Origin: Chloroflexota bacterium
GTDB taxonomy: Bacteria; Chloroflexota; Ktedonobacteria; Ktedonobacterales; Ktedonobacteraceae
Assembly: GCA_902812455.1 (NCBI GenBank)
Contig: CADDZH010000178.1
Span: forward strand, 1-5,238
Direction of reading: 5' to 3'
Length of the DNA: 5,238 bases
The position numbers and the translations under genes are program-made. The notes under the pieces were generated by a model that saw only the letters and a list, made by a program, of their open reading frames with translations, did not search any database and had not been told where the DNA came from. Below, in pieces: positions 1 through 4,549 of the stretch (position 1 is its first letter; each line of letters starts with the position of its first letter).

Positions 1-155
1 ACGACCTGCTCAACCCGATGGGCGCAGACTCGGTCTCAATGGTGGTGCAGGTGATAGGCTCAAACGGGACAATCGTGGCCGAGCGACCCATGTACTTCAT
101 TTTCGCAGGCAATGAGCCGGGCGGCACCGATGTGATCGGCTACACCGGCCAGTAA
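1..155 (+). CDS. C-terminal end of a probably secreted protein with an 'ERPMYF' motif (partial)
   Basis: The reading frame enters from the left edge with codons starting at position 3 and ends at TAA 153-155, leaving 50 visible residues. The visible part reads as beta-rich and hydrophilic: VVQVIGSNGTIVAERPMYF, then IFAGNEPGGTDVIGYTGQ. I recognise the pattern 'IVAERPMYF...GGxDVIGYTG' from the C-terminal repeat domains of secreted proteins in Ktedonobacteria and related bacteria. That family assignment comes from memory, and the enzymatic or adhesive part of the protein lies outside the window. No membrane segment or cell-wall sorting motif occurs at the visible C-terminus. The gene is convergent with the propeller gene. 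The first hairpin repeat starts 19 bp after the stop codon. The frame is well supported; the function is unknown. Confidence 0.72.
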   Translation, partial: DLLNPMGADSVSMVVQVIGSNGTIVAERPMYFIFAGNEPGGTDVIGYTGQ

Positions 156-173
156 GAGCTTATCCGAAAACCT

Positions 174-247
174 GGCCCCCACAAGGGAGGCCACTACATC
201 TCTGGCCACGCGCGAGACGAAATGTAGTGATTCCTCTTGTGGGGGCC
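174..247. repeat. Inverted pair of REP-like hairpin units (units A and B)
   Basis: A 74-bp imperfect palindrome. The outer arms GGCCCCCACAAG (174-185) and CTTGTGGGGGCC (236-247) match perfectly, and the inner arms CACTACAT (192-199) and ATGTAGTG (222-229) also match. It can be read as two units facing each other. Unit A is GGCCCCC-ACAAG-GGAGGCC-A-CTAC (174-197) with a 6/7 paired stem. Unit B on the minus strand is GGCCCCC-ACAAG-AGGAATC-A-CTAC (247-224) with a decayed stem. It lies just after the stop codon of the upstream gene. There is no T-tract, so it is not a classical intrinsic terminator, though it could still act as an RNA-stabilising or attenuating structure. Confidence 0.8.
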
Positions 248-252
248 TGCCA

Positions 253-277
253 GGACAACCACAAGGGTTGTCCCTAC
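253..277 (-). repeat. REP-like hairpin unit C
   Basis: A perfect 8-bp stem, GGACAACC (253-260) with GGTTGTCC (266-273), closes the loop ACAAG (261-265) and is followed by CTAC (274-277). Read on the minus strand it is GTAG-stem-CTTGT-stem, the layout of REP elements with a GTAG foot. It begins only 5 bp after unit B ends. Confidence 0.8.
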
Positions 278-310
278 CCTTCACGCCTCGGCCTGCGCAG
301 CCGTACCATA

Positions 311-335
311 GTAGGGGCAGGGCTTGTCCCTGCCC
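311..335 (+). repeat. REP-like hairpin unit D
   Basis: GTAG (311-314) is followed by a perfect 8-bp stem, GGGCAGGG (315-322) with CCCTGCCC (328-335), closed by the loop CTTGT (323-327). Foot and loop are the same as in unit C, but the stem sequence is different and still fully paired. It is inverted relative to unit C, so C and D form a second head-to-head pair. It sits 67 bp downstream of the stop codon of the propeller gene. Confidence 0.8.
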
Positions 336-401
336 TGCTTCCGGCGCCGATTCGCCTCCCCATCGCTTCGCCAACAAGGTCCTTCATGGCCGCCTGTCCA
401 T

Positions 402-1871
402 CTACTCACGGGGAATGTGCCAGGCCAGCGCACCGTTGCCGGCCTCGAACGCATCGAGGCTGCCGTCTTCCAGGGCGATCAGCACAAGGCCATGTGACAC
501 AACCAGAGCTAATTGTGGGAACAGAACGGGAGGAACAGGCGAGATAGCCTGCCAGAGCAGGGAACCATCAGCGGCTTTCAGCGCGGTTATCCTACCAGTA
601 TCGCCCGCTGAAATGATATAGGCAACTCCATTCGTAATGGTTACTGCTGGGGTGCTCCTCATTCCATCATTAAAACGCCAGAGCAGGGAACCATCGCCGG
701 CCCGCAGCGCGTCTATACTCCCATCCTGAATACCGACATAGACCACTTCACCTGCTATATTCATGGTAGGGGCAACGGTAAACACATGCAGTGAATCGTG
801 CCAGAGCAAGGAGCCATCAGCGGCTCGTAGCGCATATACACTGCCATCGAGCGCAATCGCATACACTGCTCCATCTCCTACCTGTGGCGACAGATCGACG
901 AAGGGAGAGCCGGGCGTATATTGCCAGAGCAAGGAGCCATCCTTTGTGTGTAAGGCATCCAGGGTGCCATCCTCCCTCATGATGTATATAATGCCATTCT
1001 CCACGGCCGGCAGCACTGAAGAGAGGGAAAAAGGGGAAGTATGAGTCCAGAGCAGGGAGCCATCGCTGGCCCGCAGCGCAGATATATGCCCATCCACAGT
1101 AAGCAGGTAGACCACTCCATCTACTACAGATGGCGCCACGGTAAAAGGGCTGCGCGAGGTGTAATACCAGAGCAGGGAGCCATCACTGGCCCGCAGCGCT
1201 TCAATAGTATCCACTTCTGAACTAATGTAGACTACCCCGCCGGCTACCGCGAGCTGCTCGGTGGGTGGAGGCGAATACGTAGGAATGGTGCGCGTCCAGA
1301 GCAGAGATCCATTACCGGCACGGAAGGCGTCAAGCGTGATATTCAGCGTATCTTTATCATAATCAAGTGTAAGCGCGGCAACATAGAGCGCTCCACCGGC
1401 GACGAGTGTTGTCTCTTCTCCAAATCCTGGTGGATCGGCCACGGCATTCACTTCTTTTAGCGTATGGCGCCAGAGGAGAGAGCCACTGCCCAACCGCAGC
1501 GCCTCCAGGGTCCCATCTGGCGAACTGGCATAGGCTATGCCATTGGCCACTGACAGGGACAACGGCTTGTAATCCTGCGGGGTTGTTGTGGGTATACTTG
1601 CCGTCTTTCCTGGTGGATGCGGCAGGCTTGCCAGTCCCCATACGAGAAGGAGCACTGTGCTTATGACCAGCAGCACACTCATCCACGTGCGTATGCGAGC
1701 GCGAGACGGGGAGAATAGAGGACGCCTCAACGGCAACGGGCGACCTGGACCATGGCCGGCCCCTGCCGGGGCATCCAGGTCAATGATTTCTACCTCACCA
1801 TCATCAATGGTGTCTTCGGGGTCGTTCAACACGCACCTTCTTTTCCTTTGCCGCTTGTAAACCATCCTCAT
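402..1871 (-). CDS. Membrane-anchored PQQ-like (BamB-type) beta-propeller protein
   Basis: A protein of up to 489 residues. An acidic N-terminal tail (about 16-33) leads to a basic stretch (RRPLFSPSRARIRTW) and one membrane helix at about 63-82. The positive-inside rule predicts an inner N-terminus and an outer C-terminal domain. The outer domain is a propeller with nine blade-closing motifs of the form LRAxDGSLLW. Their Trp residues are at 134, 192, 235, 275, 316, 357, 398, 440 and 484, with a period of 40-44 residues after a longer first interval. This fits an eight-bladed PQQ-like fold. No quinoprotein dehydrogenase residues or cytochrome motif (CxxCH) were seen, so a binding or scaffolding role is more likely than catalysis. 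The stop (TAG 402-404) is certain, the start is not. ATG 1871 overlaps a perfect TATAAT. Alternatives are ATG 1865, or GTG 1832/TTG 1829 behind an AGAAGG at 1836-1841. The hydrophobic helix is kept in all cases. Confidence 0.9.
   Translation of the reverse strand: MRMVYKRQRKRRCVLNDPEDTIDDGEVEIIDLDAPAGAGHGPGRPLPLRRPLFSPSRARIRTWMSVLLVISTVLLLVWGLASLPHPPGKTASIPTTTPQDYKPLSLSVANGIAYASSPDGTLEALRLGSGSLLWRHTLKEVNAVADPPGFGEETTLVAGGALYVAALTLDYDKDTLNITLDAFRAGNGSLLWTRTIPTYSPPPTEQLAVAGGVVYISSEVDTIEALRASDGSLLWYYTSRSPFTVAPSVVDGVVYLLTVDGHISALRASDGSLLWTHTSPFSLSSVLPAVENGIIYIMREDGTLDALHTKDGSLLWQYTPGSPFVDLSPQVGDGAVYAIALDGSVYALRAADGSLLWHDSLHVFTVAPTMNIAGEVVYVGIQDGSIDALRAGDGSLLWRFNDGMRSTPAVTITNGVAYIISAGDTGRITALKAADGSLLWQAISPVPPVLFPQLALVVSHGLVLIALEDGSLDAFEAGNGALAWHIPRE
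420..1499 (-). repeat. Intragenic tandem repeats encoding propeller blades
   Basis: A DNA motif close to CCAGAGCAGGGAGCCATC (plus-strand reading) recurs at about 552, 678, 801, 924, 1047, 1167, 1296 and 1470, mostly 120-126 bp apart. Each copy encodes the GSLLW end of a blade, and it is often followed by a similar stretch encoding LRA. A diverged ninth copy (FEAGNGALAW) ends at 420. Between the motifs the blades differ clearly, so this is coding repetition rather than a mobile repeat. Confidence 0.85.
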
Positions 1872-1875
1872 TATA
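1870..1875 (-). promoter_or_regulatory. Candidate -10 element (TATAAT) of the propeller gene
   Basis: The minus strand has a perfect TATAAT at 1875-1870, and its last two bases are the first two of ATG 1871. No good -35 is present at 16-18 bp (17 bp upstream is GGGAAA). Transcription would begin near 1863-1865, at or inside the second ATG (1865-1863). That start would then be leaderless, or translation would begin at GTG 1832 or TTG 1829, where AGAAGG provides a weak Shine-Dalgarno sequence. One hexamer without a -35 could be chance. Confidence 0.35.
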
Positions 1876-1934
1876 CCGTATCATGGGCTATATTTCCCTT
1901 GATGATTTTTGACACCCGAAACAGGGAATGAGCA

Positions 1935-1960
1935 GGACAGGCACAAGGCACTGTCCCTAC
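1935..1960 (-). repeat. REP-like hairpin unit E
   Basis: GGACAGGC (1935-1942), loop ACAAG (1943-1947), GCACTGTCC (1948-1956) and CTAC (1957-1960). The stem pairs over 8 bp with one bulged A at 1950. Loop and CTAC foot match units A-D more than 1.6 kb away. It lies in the divergent region upstream of both the propeller gene and the cupin gene. The rest of 1872-2035 shows no gene that I can support. Confidence 0.72.
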
Positions 1961-2013
1961 AGTTTTTCCCCATTTGGTTGGCAAAGTCCATTAAGGATGA
2001 AAATGCTCCCACG

Positions 2014-2106
2014 TGTCATGCTGAGCCGCTCACCCATGTCATCCTGAGCGCAGCGAAGGATCTCTCTCGGTGGACATTGGATCCTTCACTCTGTTCAGGA
2101 TGACAT
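2014..2106. repeat. Dispersed palindromic repeat of the TGTCATCCTGAGCG type
   Basis: Arms 2036-2062 and 2080-2106 are 27 nt each and are inverted repeats with four differences, two of which still allow G-U pairs in RNA. They close a 17-nt loop. The left arm begins ATGTCATCCTGAGCGCAGCG. A partial copy, TGTCATGCTGAG, lies just upstream at 2014-2025. Near-identical units are familiar to me from intergenic regions of many unrelated bacterial genomes. They often produce spurious ORFs reading 'CHPEQSEG' or 'VILSAAKDL', and such readings occur here too. The right arm ends 16 bp before the Shine-Dalgarno sequence of the cupin gene, so it may fall in that gene's 5' UTR. Confidence 0.82.
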
Positions 2107-2122
2107 ATTGATAGCTTTTTAT

Positions 2123-2129
2123 AAGGAGG
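2123..2129 (+). promoter_or_regulatory. Strong Shine-Dalgarno sequence of the cupin gene
   Basis: AAGGAGG at 2123-2129 lies 4 nt before ATG 2134. It is one of only two strong ribosome binding sites in the window, and it fixes the cupin start. No convincing -35/-10 pair was found between the palindromic repeat and this site. Confidence 0.85.
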
Positions 2130-2133
2130 AAAG

Positions 2134-2547
2134 ATGCAAATACGACGTTTCTCTGCTGACTTGAAAACGAAGATTCCAGGCGGCCATCCAGGCCTGTACG
2201 GCGTTCCCATCCAGCTTGACCGTACACAGTTGAACACGCAAAACATGGAAGAACTGTCTCAGCGCTTCAATGGCCTGCCGATCCTGCTCAACAGGGCTAT
2301 GATAGTCGTGGCCATGTACCTGGAGCCGCACGGTTCCATGGATGAGCACCCGGCGCCCGTGCCGATCCTCTTCCTGGTCACACGCGGGAGTGGCTTTGTA
2401 CGTATCGGGGGCCCGGCTGGCGAGACGCAGCCTGTCACTGCCGGTGATGCCGTCTTGTGGCCCGCCGGACTCGATCATACAGTCTGGACAGAAGATGAGC
2501 CGCTCGAAGCCATTGTGATCGACGGGCCACCGGAACGAGAGCAGTAA
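2134..2547 (+). CDS. Small single-domain cupin protein
   Basis: 137 residues, about the usual size for a one-domain cupin. The C-terminal two thirds form the barrel. Motif 1 is read as MYLEPHGSMDEH...ILFLVTRGSGFVRIGG (about 61-93). Motif 2 is AGDAVLWPAGLDHTVWT (103-119), with the typical G-D, the Pro at 110 and a His at 115. Motif 1 is incomplete: instead of HxH plus Glu it keeps H72 (preceded by D70-E71) and possibly H66, and the usual Glu position holds Val or Pro. Metal binding is therefore uncertain, and the catalytic role and ligand cannot be named. No signal peptide is seen, so it is probably cytoplasmic. The start is set by AAGGAGG 4 nt upstream. It is divergent from the propeller gene and converges on the next gene with 9 bp between stop codons. 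It appears to be monocistronic. Confidence 0.88.
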   Translation: MQIRRFSADLKTKIPGGHPGLYGVPIQLDRTQLNTQNMEELSQRFNGLPILLNRAMIVVAMYLEPHGSMDEHPAPVPILFLVTRGSGFVRIGGPAGETQPVTAGDAVLWPAGLDHTVWTEDEPLEAIVIDGPPEREQ

Positions 2548-2556
2548 GCAACTAGC

Positions 2557-3621
2557 TTACGTGAGAGGTCGCAGCGTATTACGCTTGAATTTTCCTGTGT
2601 TGCCGCGTATGCCAAAACTTCCGGGATCGGAGTGCCGGTTCAGGCTGGCAAATGTTTGCGAGTTGCCCCATCGCCCTGCCTGCTGAGGAGTGCCCATGAA
2701 AAAGCCAGGGGCCTCTCCCTGTCCCGGCGTGGCCGGGGAGTAGAAACCCTGCTGGTATGCAAGCGCATGTTGCGAGGTTGGCCATTCCGTATTCGGAAGT
2801 ACAGCTCCAGGTCGTGTTATAGTGCTAGCTAGCCCGGGTTGAGCCAACACTTGAGGCTGAAGACCGGCCTGGGATGCATCCTCAAAATCAGGTTGAGGAG
2901 TGCCATTCCAGGACGTAAAGCCATGCAGGGTTGATAGGCCGCGAAAGCGCTGCCACGGGCCGGCGCCGCTGGGTGGTAACTTCCCCTTTGTGAGAGGCGC
3001 AGGCATGAGCAGCCTGCGCAGCAGCAACGCAGCCAGCGCGGCGATGAGCATGAGGGCTGCCAGGATACCCGGAATAAGCAAGAAAAGGGGTATTTCCATT
3101 CCCCCTCCTGGCTGGGGATTGGCAGAAGAGCTATGGCCGCTTTGATGAGCTGGTGGCCCTGGCGTTGGGGGCGGCGCTGTGGGCGTCTGGCCTGCGAACG
3201 ATGCCGGCTGTGTTGGCGTTGCCTGAACTACCGGCGTGGGTGTGGCAGTTGGAGTAGGGGTCGATGCCGGGCCTGGAGTCGGGGTAGGCGGCGCCGTGGG
3301 AACCGGTGTAGGAGTTGGCTTTGGTGTGGGAGTAGGCGTCGGCTTCGGTGTAGGGGTAGGGGGAGGCGTGGGAGTTGGTGTGGGTGTCATGGTCGCGGTT
3401 GGGCTGGGGGTTACTATCGGTGTGGGTGTTATAATCAGGGTTGGGATTCCTGTCGGCGGCCAGGCGGGCATAGTCAGTGAGACTGTGGCATCTGGAATCC
3501 ACGTAGGCTCCCGCTGCAATACTGGACTGGCCCGGGTGGCATACGTATCCACTCTCGCCAGAATACACGAGCCAATCATAAGCCCCAGACATAGCATTGC
3601 GAAAAAAATCTTCCTCCCCAT
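2557..3621 (-). CDS. Pro/Thr-rich single-pass membrane protein
   Basis: 354 residues with four zones. (1) An N-terminal hydrophobic segment, MGRKIFFAMLCLGLMIGSC, is a signal peptide. The IGSC at 16-19 resembles a weak lipobox, but cleavage after residue 31 by a normal signal peptidase is also possible. (2) A Pro/Thr segment at about 60-155, dominated by PTPTP, TPKP and TPTAT units, is an extended and possibly O-glycosylated stalk. (3) A membrane helix at about 177-201 is followed by RR, a stop-transfer signal that puts the C-terminus inside. (4) A 150-residue inner tail is rich in Gly, Pro, Gln and Ser and has no recognisable domain. No sortase motif or enzyme motif was seen. Such stalk proteins usually display or space surface components; here the role is unknown. 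A promoter at 3628-3656 predicts that the mRNA starts at the ATG itself, and no Shine-Dalgarno precedes it. Confidence 0.85.
   Translation of the reverse strand: MGRKIFFAMLCLGLMIGSCILARVDTYATRASPVLQREPTWIPDATVSLTMPAWPPTGIPTLIITPTPIVTPSPTATMTPTPTPTPPPTPTPKPTPTPTPKPTPTPVPTAPPTPTPGPASTPTPTATPTPVVQATPTQPASFAGQTPTAPPPTPGPPAHQSGHSSSANPQPGGGMEIPLFLLIPGILAALMLIAALAALLLRRLLMPAPLTKGKLPPSGAGPWQRFRGLSTLHGFTSWNGTPQPDFEDASQAGLQPQVLAQPGLASTITRPGAVLPNTEWPTSQHALAYQQGFYSPATPGQGEAPGFFMGTPQQAGRWGNSQTFASLNRHSDPGSFGIRGNTGKFKRNTLRPLT
3157..3444 (-). repeat. Low-complexity Pro/Thr-coding tract
   Basis: About 290 bp of degenerate 6-bp periodicity encodes the Pro-Thr stalk (residues about 60-155). On the plus strand it is a GT/GG-rich tract (GGTGTAGGAGTTGG-like units), which produces long open but non-genic frames reading GVGVGVG. 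Such tracts are prone to slippage and length change between strains. Confidence 0.8.
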
Positions 3622-3627
3622 GTTTTA

Positions 3628-3656
3628 AATGTAAAATGCTGTCTTGTGTACGTCAA
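3628..3656 (-). promoter_or_regulatory. Sigma-70-type promoter predicting a leaderless mRNA
   Basis: On the minus strand, TTGACG (3656-3651, 5/6 to TTGACA) is separated by exactly 17 nt from TACATT (3633-3628, 4/6 to TATAAT). Six nucleotides (TAAAAC) then separate the -10 from ATG 3621. The expected start point is therefore the A of the start codon. The absence of any Shine-Dalgarno sequence in front of this ATG agrees with that. The promoter lies in the 70-bp gap after the phage-like gene, so the Pro/Thr-rich gene is probably transcribed on its own. Confidence 0.6.
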
Positions 3657-3667
3657 GAAACGAGGTC

Positions 3668-3688
3668 AAAAAGTACCATACCGTACCT
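3668..3688 (-). terminator. Weak candidate intrinsic terminator after the tail-like gene
   Basis: On the minus strand, just after TGA 3694-3692, AGGTAC (3688-3683), loop GGTATG and GTACTT (3676-3671) can form a 6-bp stem with one G-U pair, followed by further T residues (3670-3668). The stem is short and AT-rich, so strength is doubtful. Its position, between the stop codon of one gene and the promoter of the next, is where a terminator would be expected. Confidence 0.3.
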
Positions 3689-3691
3689 GGC

Positions 3692-4132
3692 TCAGGCCTC
3701 TACCAGTGCGATGGCCACCTCGTAGGATAGCCCCGGCGGCCCGCCGGTGGCCAGCGGCACCTCCTGCACGTGCAGGTCGTAGATCACTTCCGCATAGCTA
3801 TCGAAGTGGACCGCAATGGGTGCGCCGTTGAGAGGATCGGTAAACTGGATGGTTGTTCCAACCGAGCTGGTGTAGCTCGTGCGCAAAGCGTCGCGATATT
3901 GCTGGCCCGTCATGCCCGTTAGTGTGCCGTCGTACTTGAGCATGTCGTTCAGGCAAAGCACCACCATACTCCAGGTGCGCTTGCCCGGCCCCAGATCAAC
4001 ATACGACTCACCACCATCTGCGCGGATCGTCGCCTTGCGCACTCGCGGCTGCTTCATCTTGAACGTCCCCGGCTTGACATAATAGCCCGTCCCATCAAGG
4101 ATGATCTCGCAATCGATACCGATACTACTCAT
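3692..4132 (-). CDS. Putative phage-tail-like structural protein
   Basis: 146 residues from the preferred start. The protein is soluble, beta-rich and without signal peptide or membrane helix. Features in order: a short start MSSIGIDCEIILDGTGYYVK; a stretch with KRTWSMVVLCLND (51-63); QQYRDALRTSY (77-87); IQFTDPLNGAPIAVHFDSY (95-113); and an ending LSYEVAIALVEA. The arrangement 'F-x-DP...I-x-V-x-F-x-SY-x-E' followed by a C-terminal 'YEVAIALVEA' strand resembles small phage tail proteins (tube, distal-tail or completion type). This is pattern recognition and no domain is proven. The start is chosen at ATG 4132 because AGGAGG (4142-4137) sits 4 nt before it. The adjacent ATG 4135 would leave only 1 nt, and TTG 4168 lies upstream of the ribosome site. 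It is the third gene of the minus-strand unit, 75 bp after the coiled-coil gene. Confidence 0.8.
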   Translation of the reverse strand: MSSIGIDCEIILDGTGYYVKPGTFKMKQPRVRKATIRADGGESYVDLGPGKRTWSMVVLCLNDMLKYDGTLTGMTGQQYRDALRTSYTSSVGTTIQFTDPLNGAPIAVHFDSYAEVIYDLHVQEVPLATGGPPGLSYEVAIALVEA

Positions 4133-4136
4133 CATG

Positions 4137-4142
4137 CCTCCT
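4137..4142 (-). promoter_or_regulatory. Shine-Dalgarno sequence that decides the start of the tail-like gene
   Basis: AGGAGG on the minus strand at 4142-4137. It is 1 nt from ATG 4135 and 4 nt from ATG 4132, which favours 4132. The TTG at 4168 would place this site inside the coding sequence. Confidence 0.7.
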
Positions 4143-4207
4143 GACTGTGTAGCAGTAGCCGCGATCAAGCGGCGTTGGAGGCATGGATATCAAGGATGTT
4201 GGCATAT

Positions 4208-4546
4208 CTATCCCCCCGTAATGCGTGATGCCTGCGTTGTATCGCCCGATTTCTCATCGTGAATGCTCACCAGGTCTCCGTCAATGGTCACCGTCACTCC
4301 CCTTTTCTTGAGGGCGGCTTTGATAATGCCCACGATCTGCTGCAGGCGCACATTCTCCTTCTCGATGGCGGCGATGCGGTCTTGCAGCGACTGGATCTCG
4401 CTTTGCAGCGCGTGGATCACGCGCTCCTGGATCTCGCTCGAGGTCCTGGCAATGCTGTAGCGAAAGGCCATTACCCCTCCCAGGGCAATCAGCACAACCA
4501 TGCTCAAATTGAGGTAAGGCAATAATTCATTCATAATACATACCAT
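4208..4546 (-). CDS. Small membrane-anchored coiled-coil protein
   Basis: 112 residues. A membrane helix (about 11-28, LNLSMVVLIALGGVMAF) is followed by RYSIAR and a long amphipathic helix. The helix has an almost perfect heptad pattern: L47, L54, I61, L68 and I75 in one core position, and I44, I51, I58, N65, I72 and L79 in the other. A buried Asn at 65 is typical of two-stranded parallel coiled coils. The chain ends with a short beta-like segment, GVTVTIDGDLVSIHD (83-97), and a polar tail. The start is ATG 4546 or ATG 4534; neither has a good ribosome site. The upstream stop is only 3 bp away, so translation is probably coupled. Position and architecture suggest a membrane-linked component of the phage-like module. 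N-terminal helix plus coiled coil also describes inner-membrane spanins, but a monoderm host would make that unlikely. Function unknown. Confidence 0.85.
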   Translation of the reverse strand: MVCIMNELLPYLNLSMVVLIALGGVMAFRYSIARTSSEIQERVIHALQSEIQSLQDRIAAIEKENVRLQQIVGIIKAALKKRGVTVTIDGDLVSIHDEKSGDTTQASRITGG

Positions 4547-4549
4547 TCA

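Noticed and set aside
174..335. Hairpins A-D as a CRISPR array or as intrinsic terminators
   Set aside because: There are no regularly spaced direct repeats with unique spacers, and no T-tract follows any stem. A small palindromic repeat family explains them better.
60..377. Minus-strand open frame of 105 codons and plus-strand frames at 227-621
   Set aside because: They read through the hairpin repeats and the antisense of the propeller gene, lack ribosome sites, and have no protein-like pattern. The palindromic repeats keep frames open by chance.
1978..2006. TTGGCA with a downstream A-rich stretch as a cupin promoter
   Set aside because: At a spacing of 15-17 nt the -10 positions read GAAAAT to AAATGC, too far from TATAAT to support a call.
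1909..2246. Small frames on both strands reading 'HVILSAAKDL' and 'CHPEQSEG'
   Set aside because: These are the familiar mistranslation of the dispersed TGTCATCCTGAGCG-type palindrome; one also overlaps the cupin gene in antisense.
3236..3628. Plus-strand frame encoding a long Gly-Val repeat (and an Arg/Gly/Cys-rich one at 3133-3480)
   Set aside because: Both are antisense reflections of the Pro/Thr-coding tract. The minus-strand frame has a signal peptide, a membrane helix and a promoter.
4136..4168. TTG 4168 as the start of the tail-like gene
   Set aside because: The only strong Shine-Dalgarno sequence (4142-4137) lies inside this extension and points to ATG 4132. The extra residues look like translated leader.
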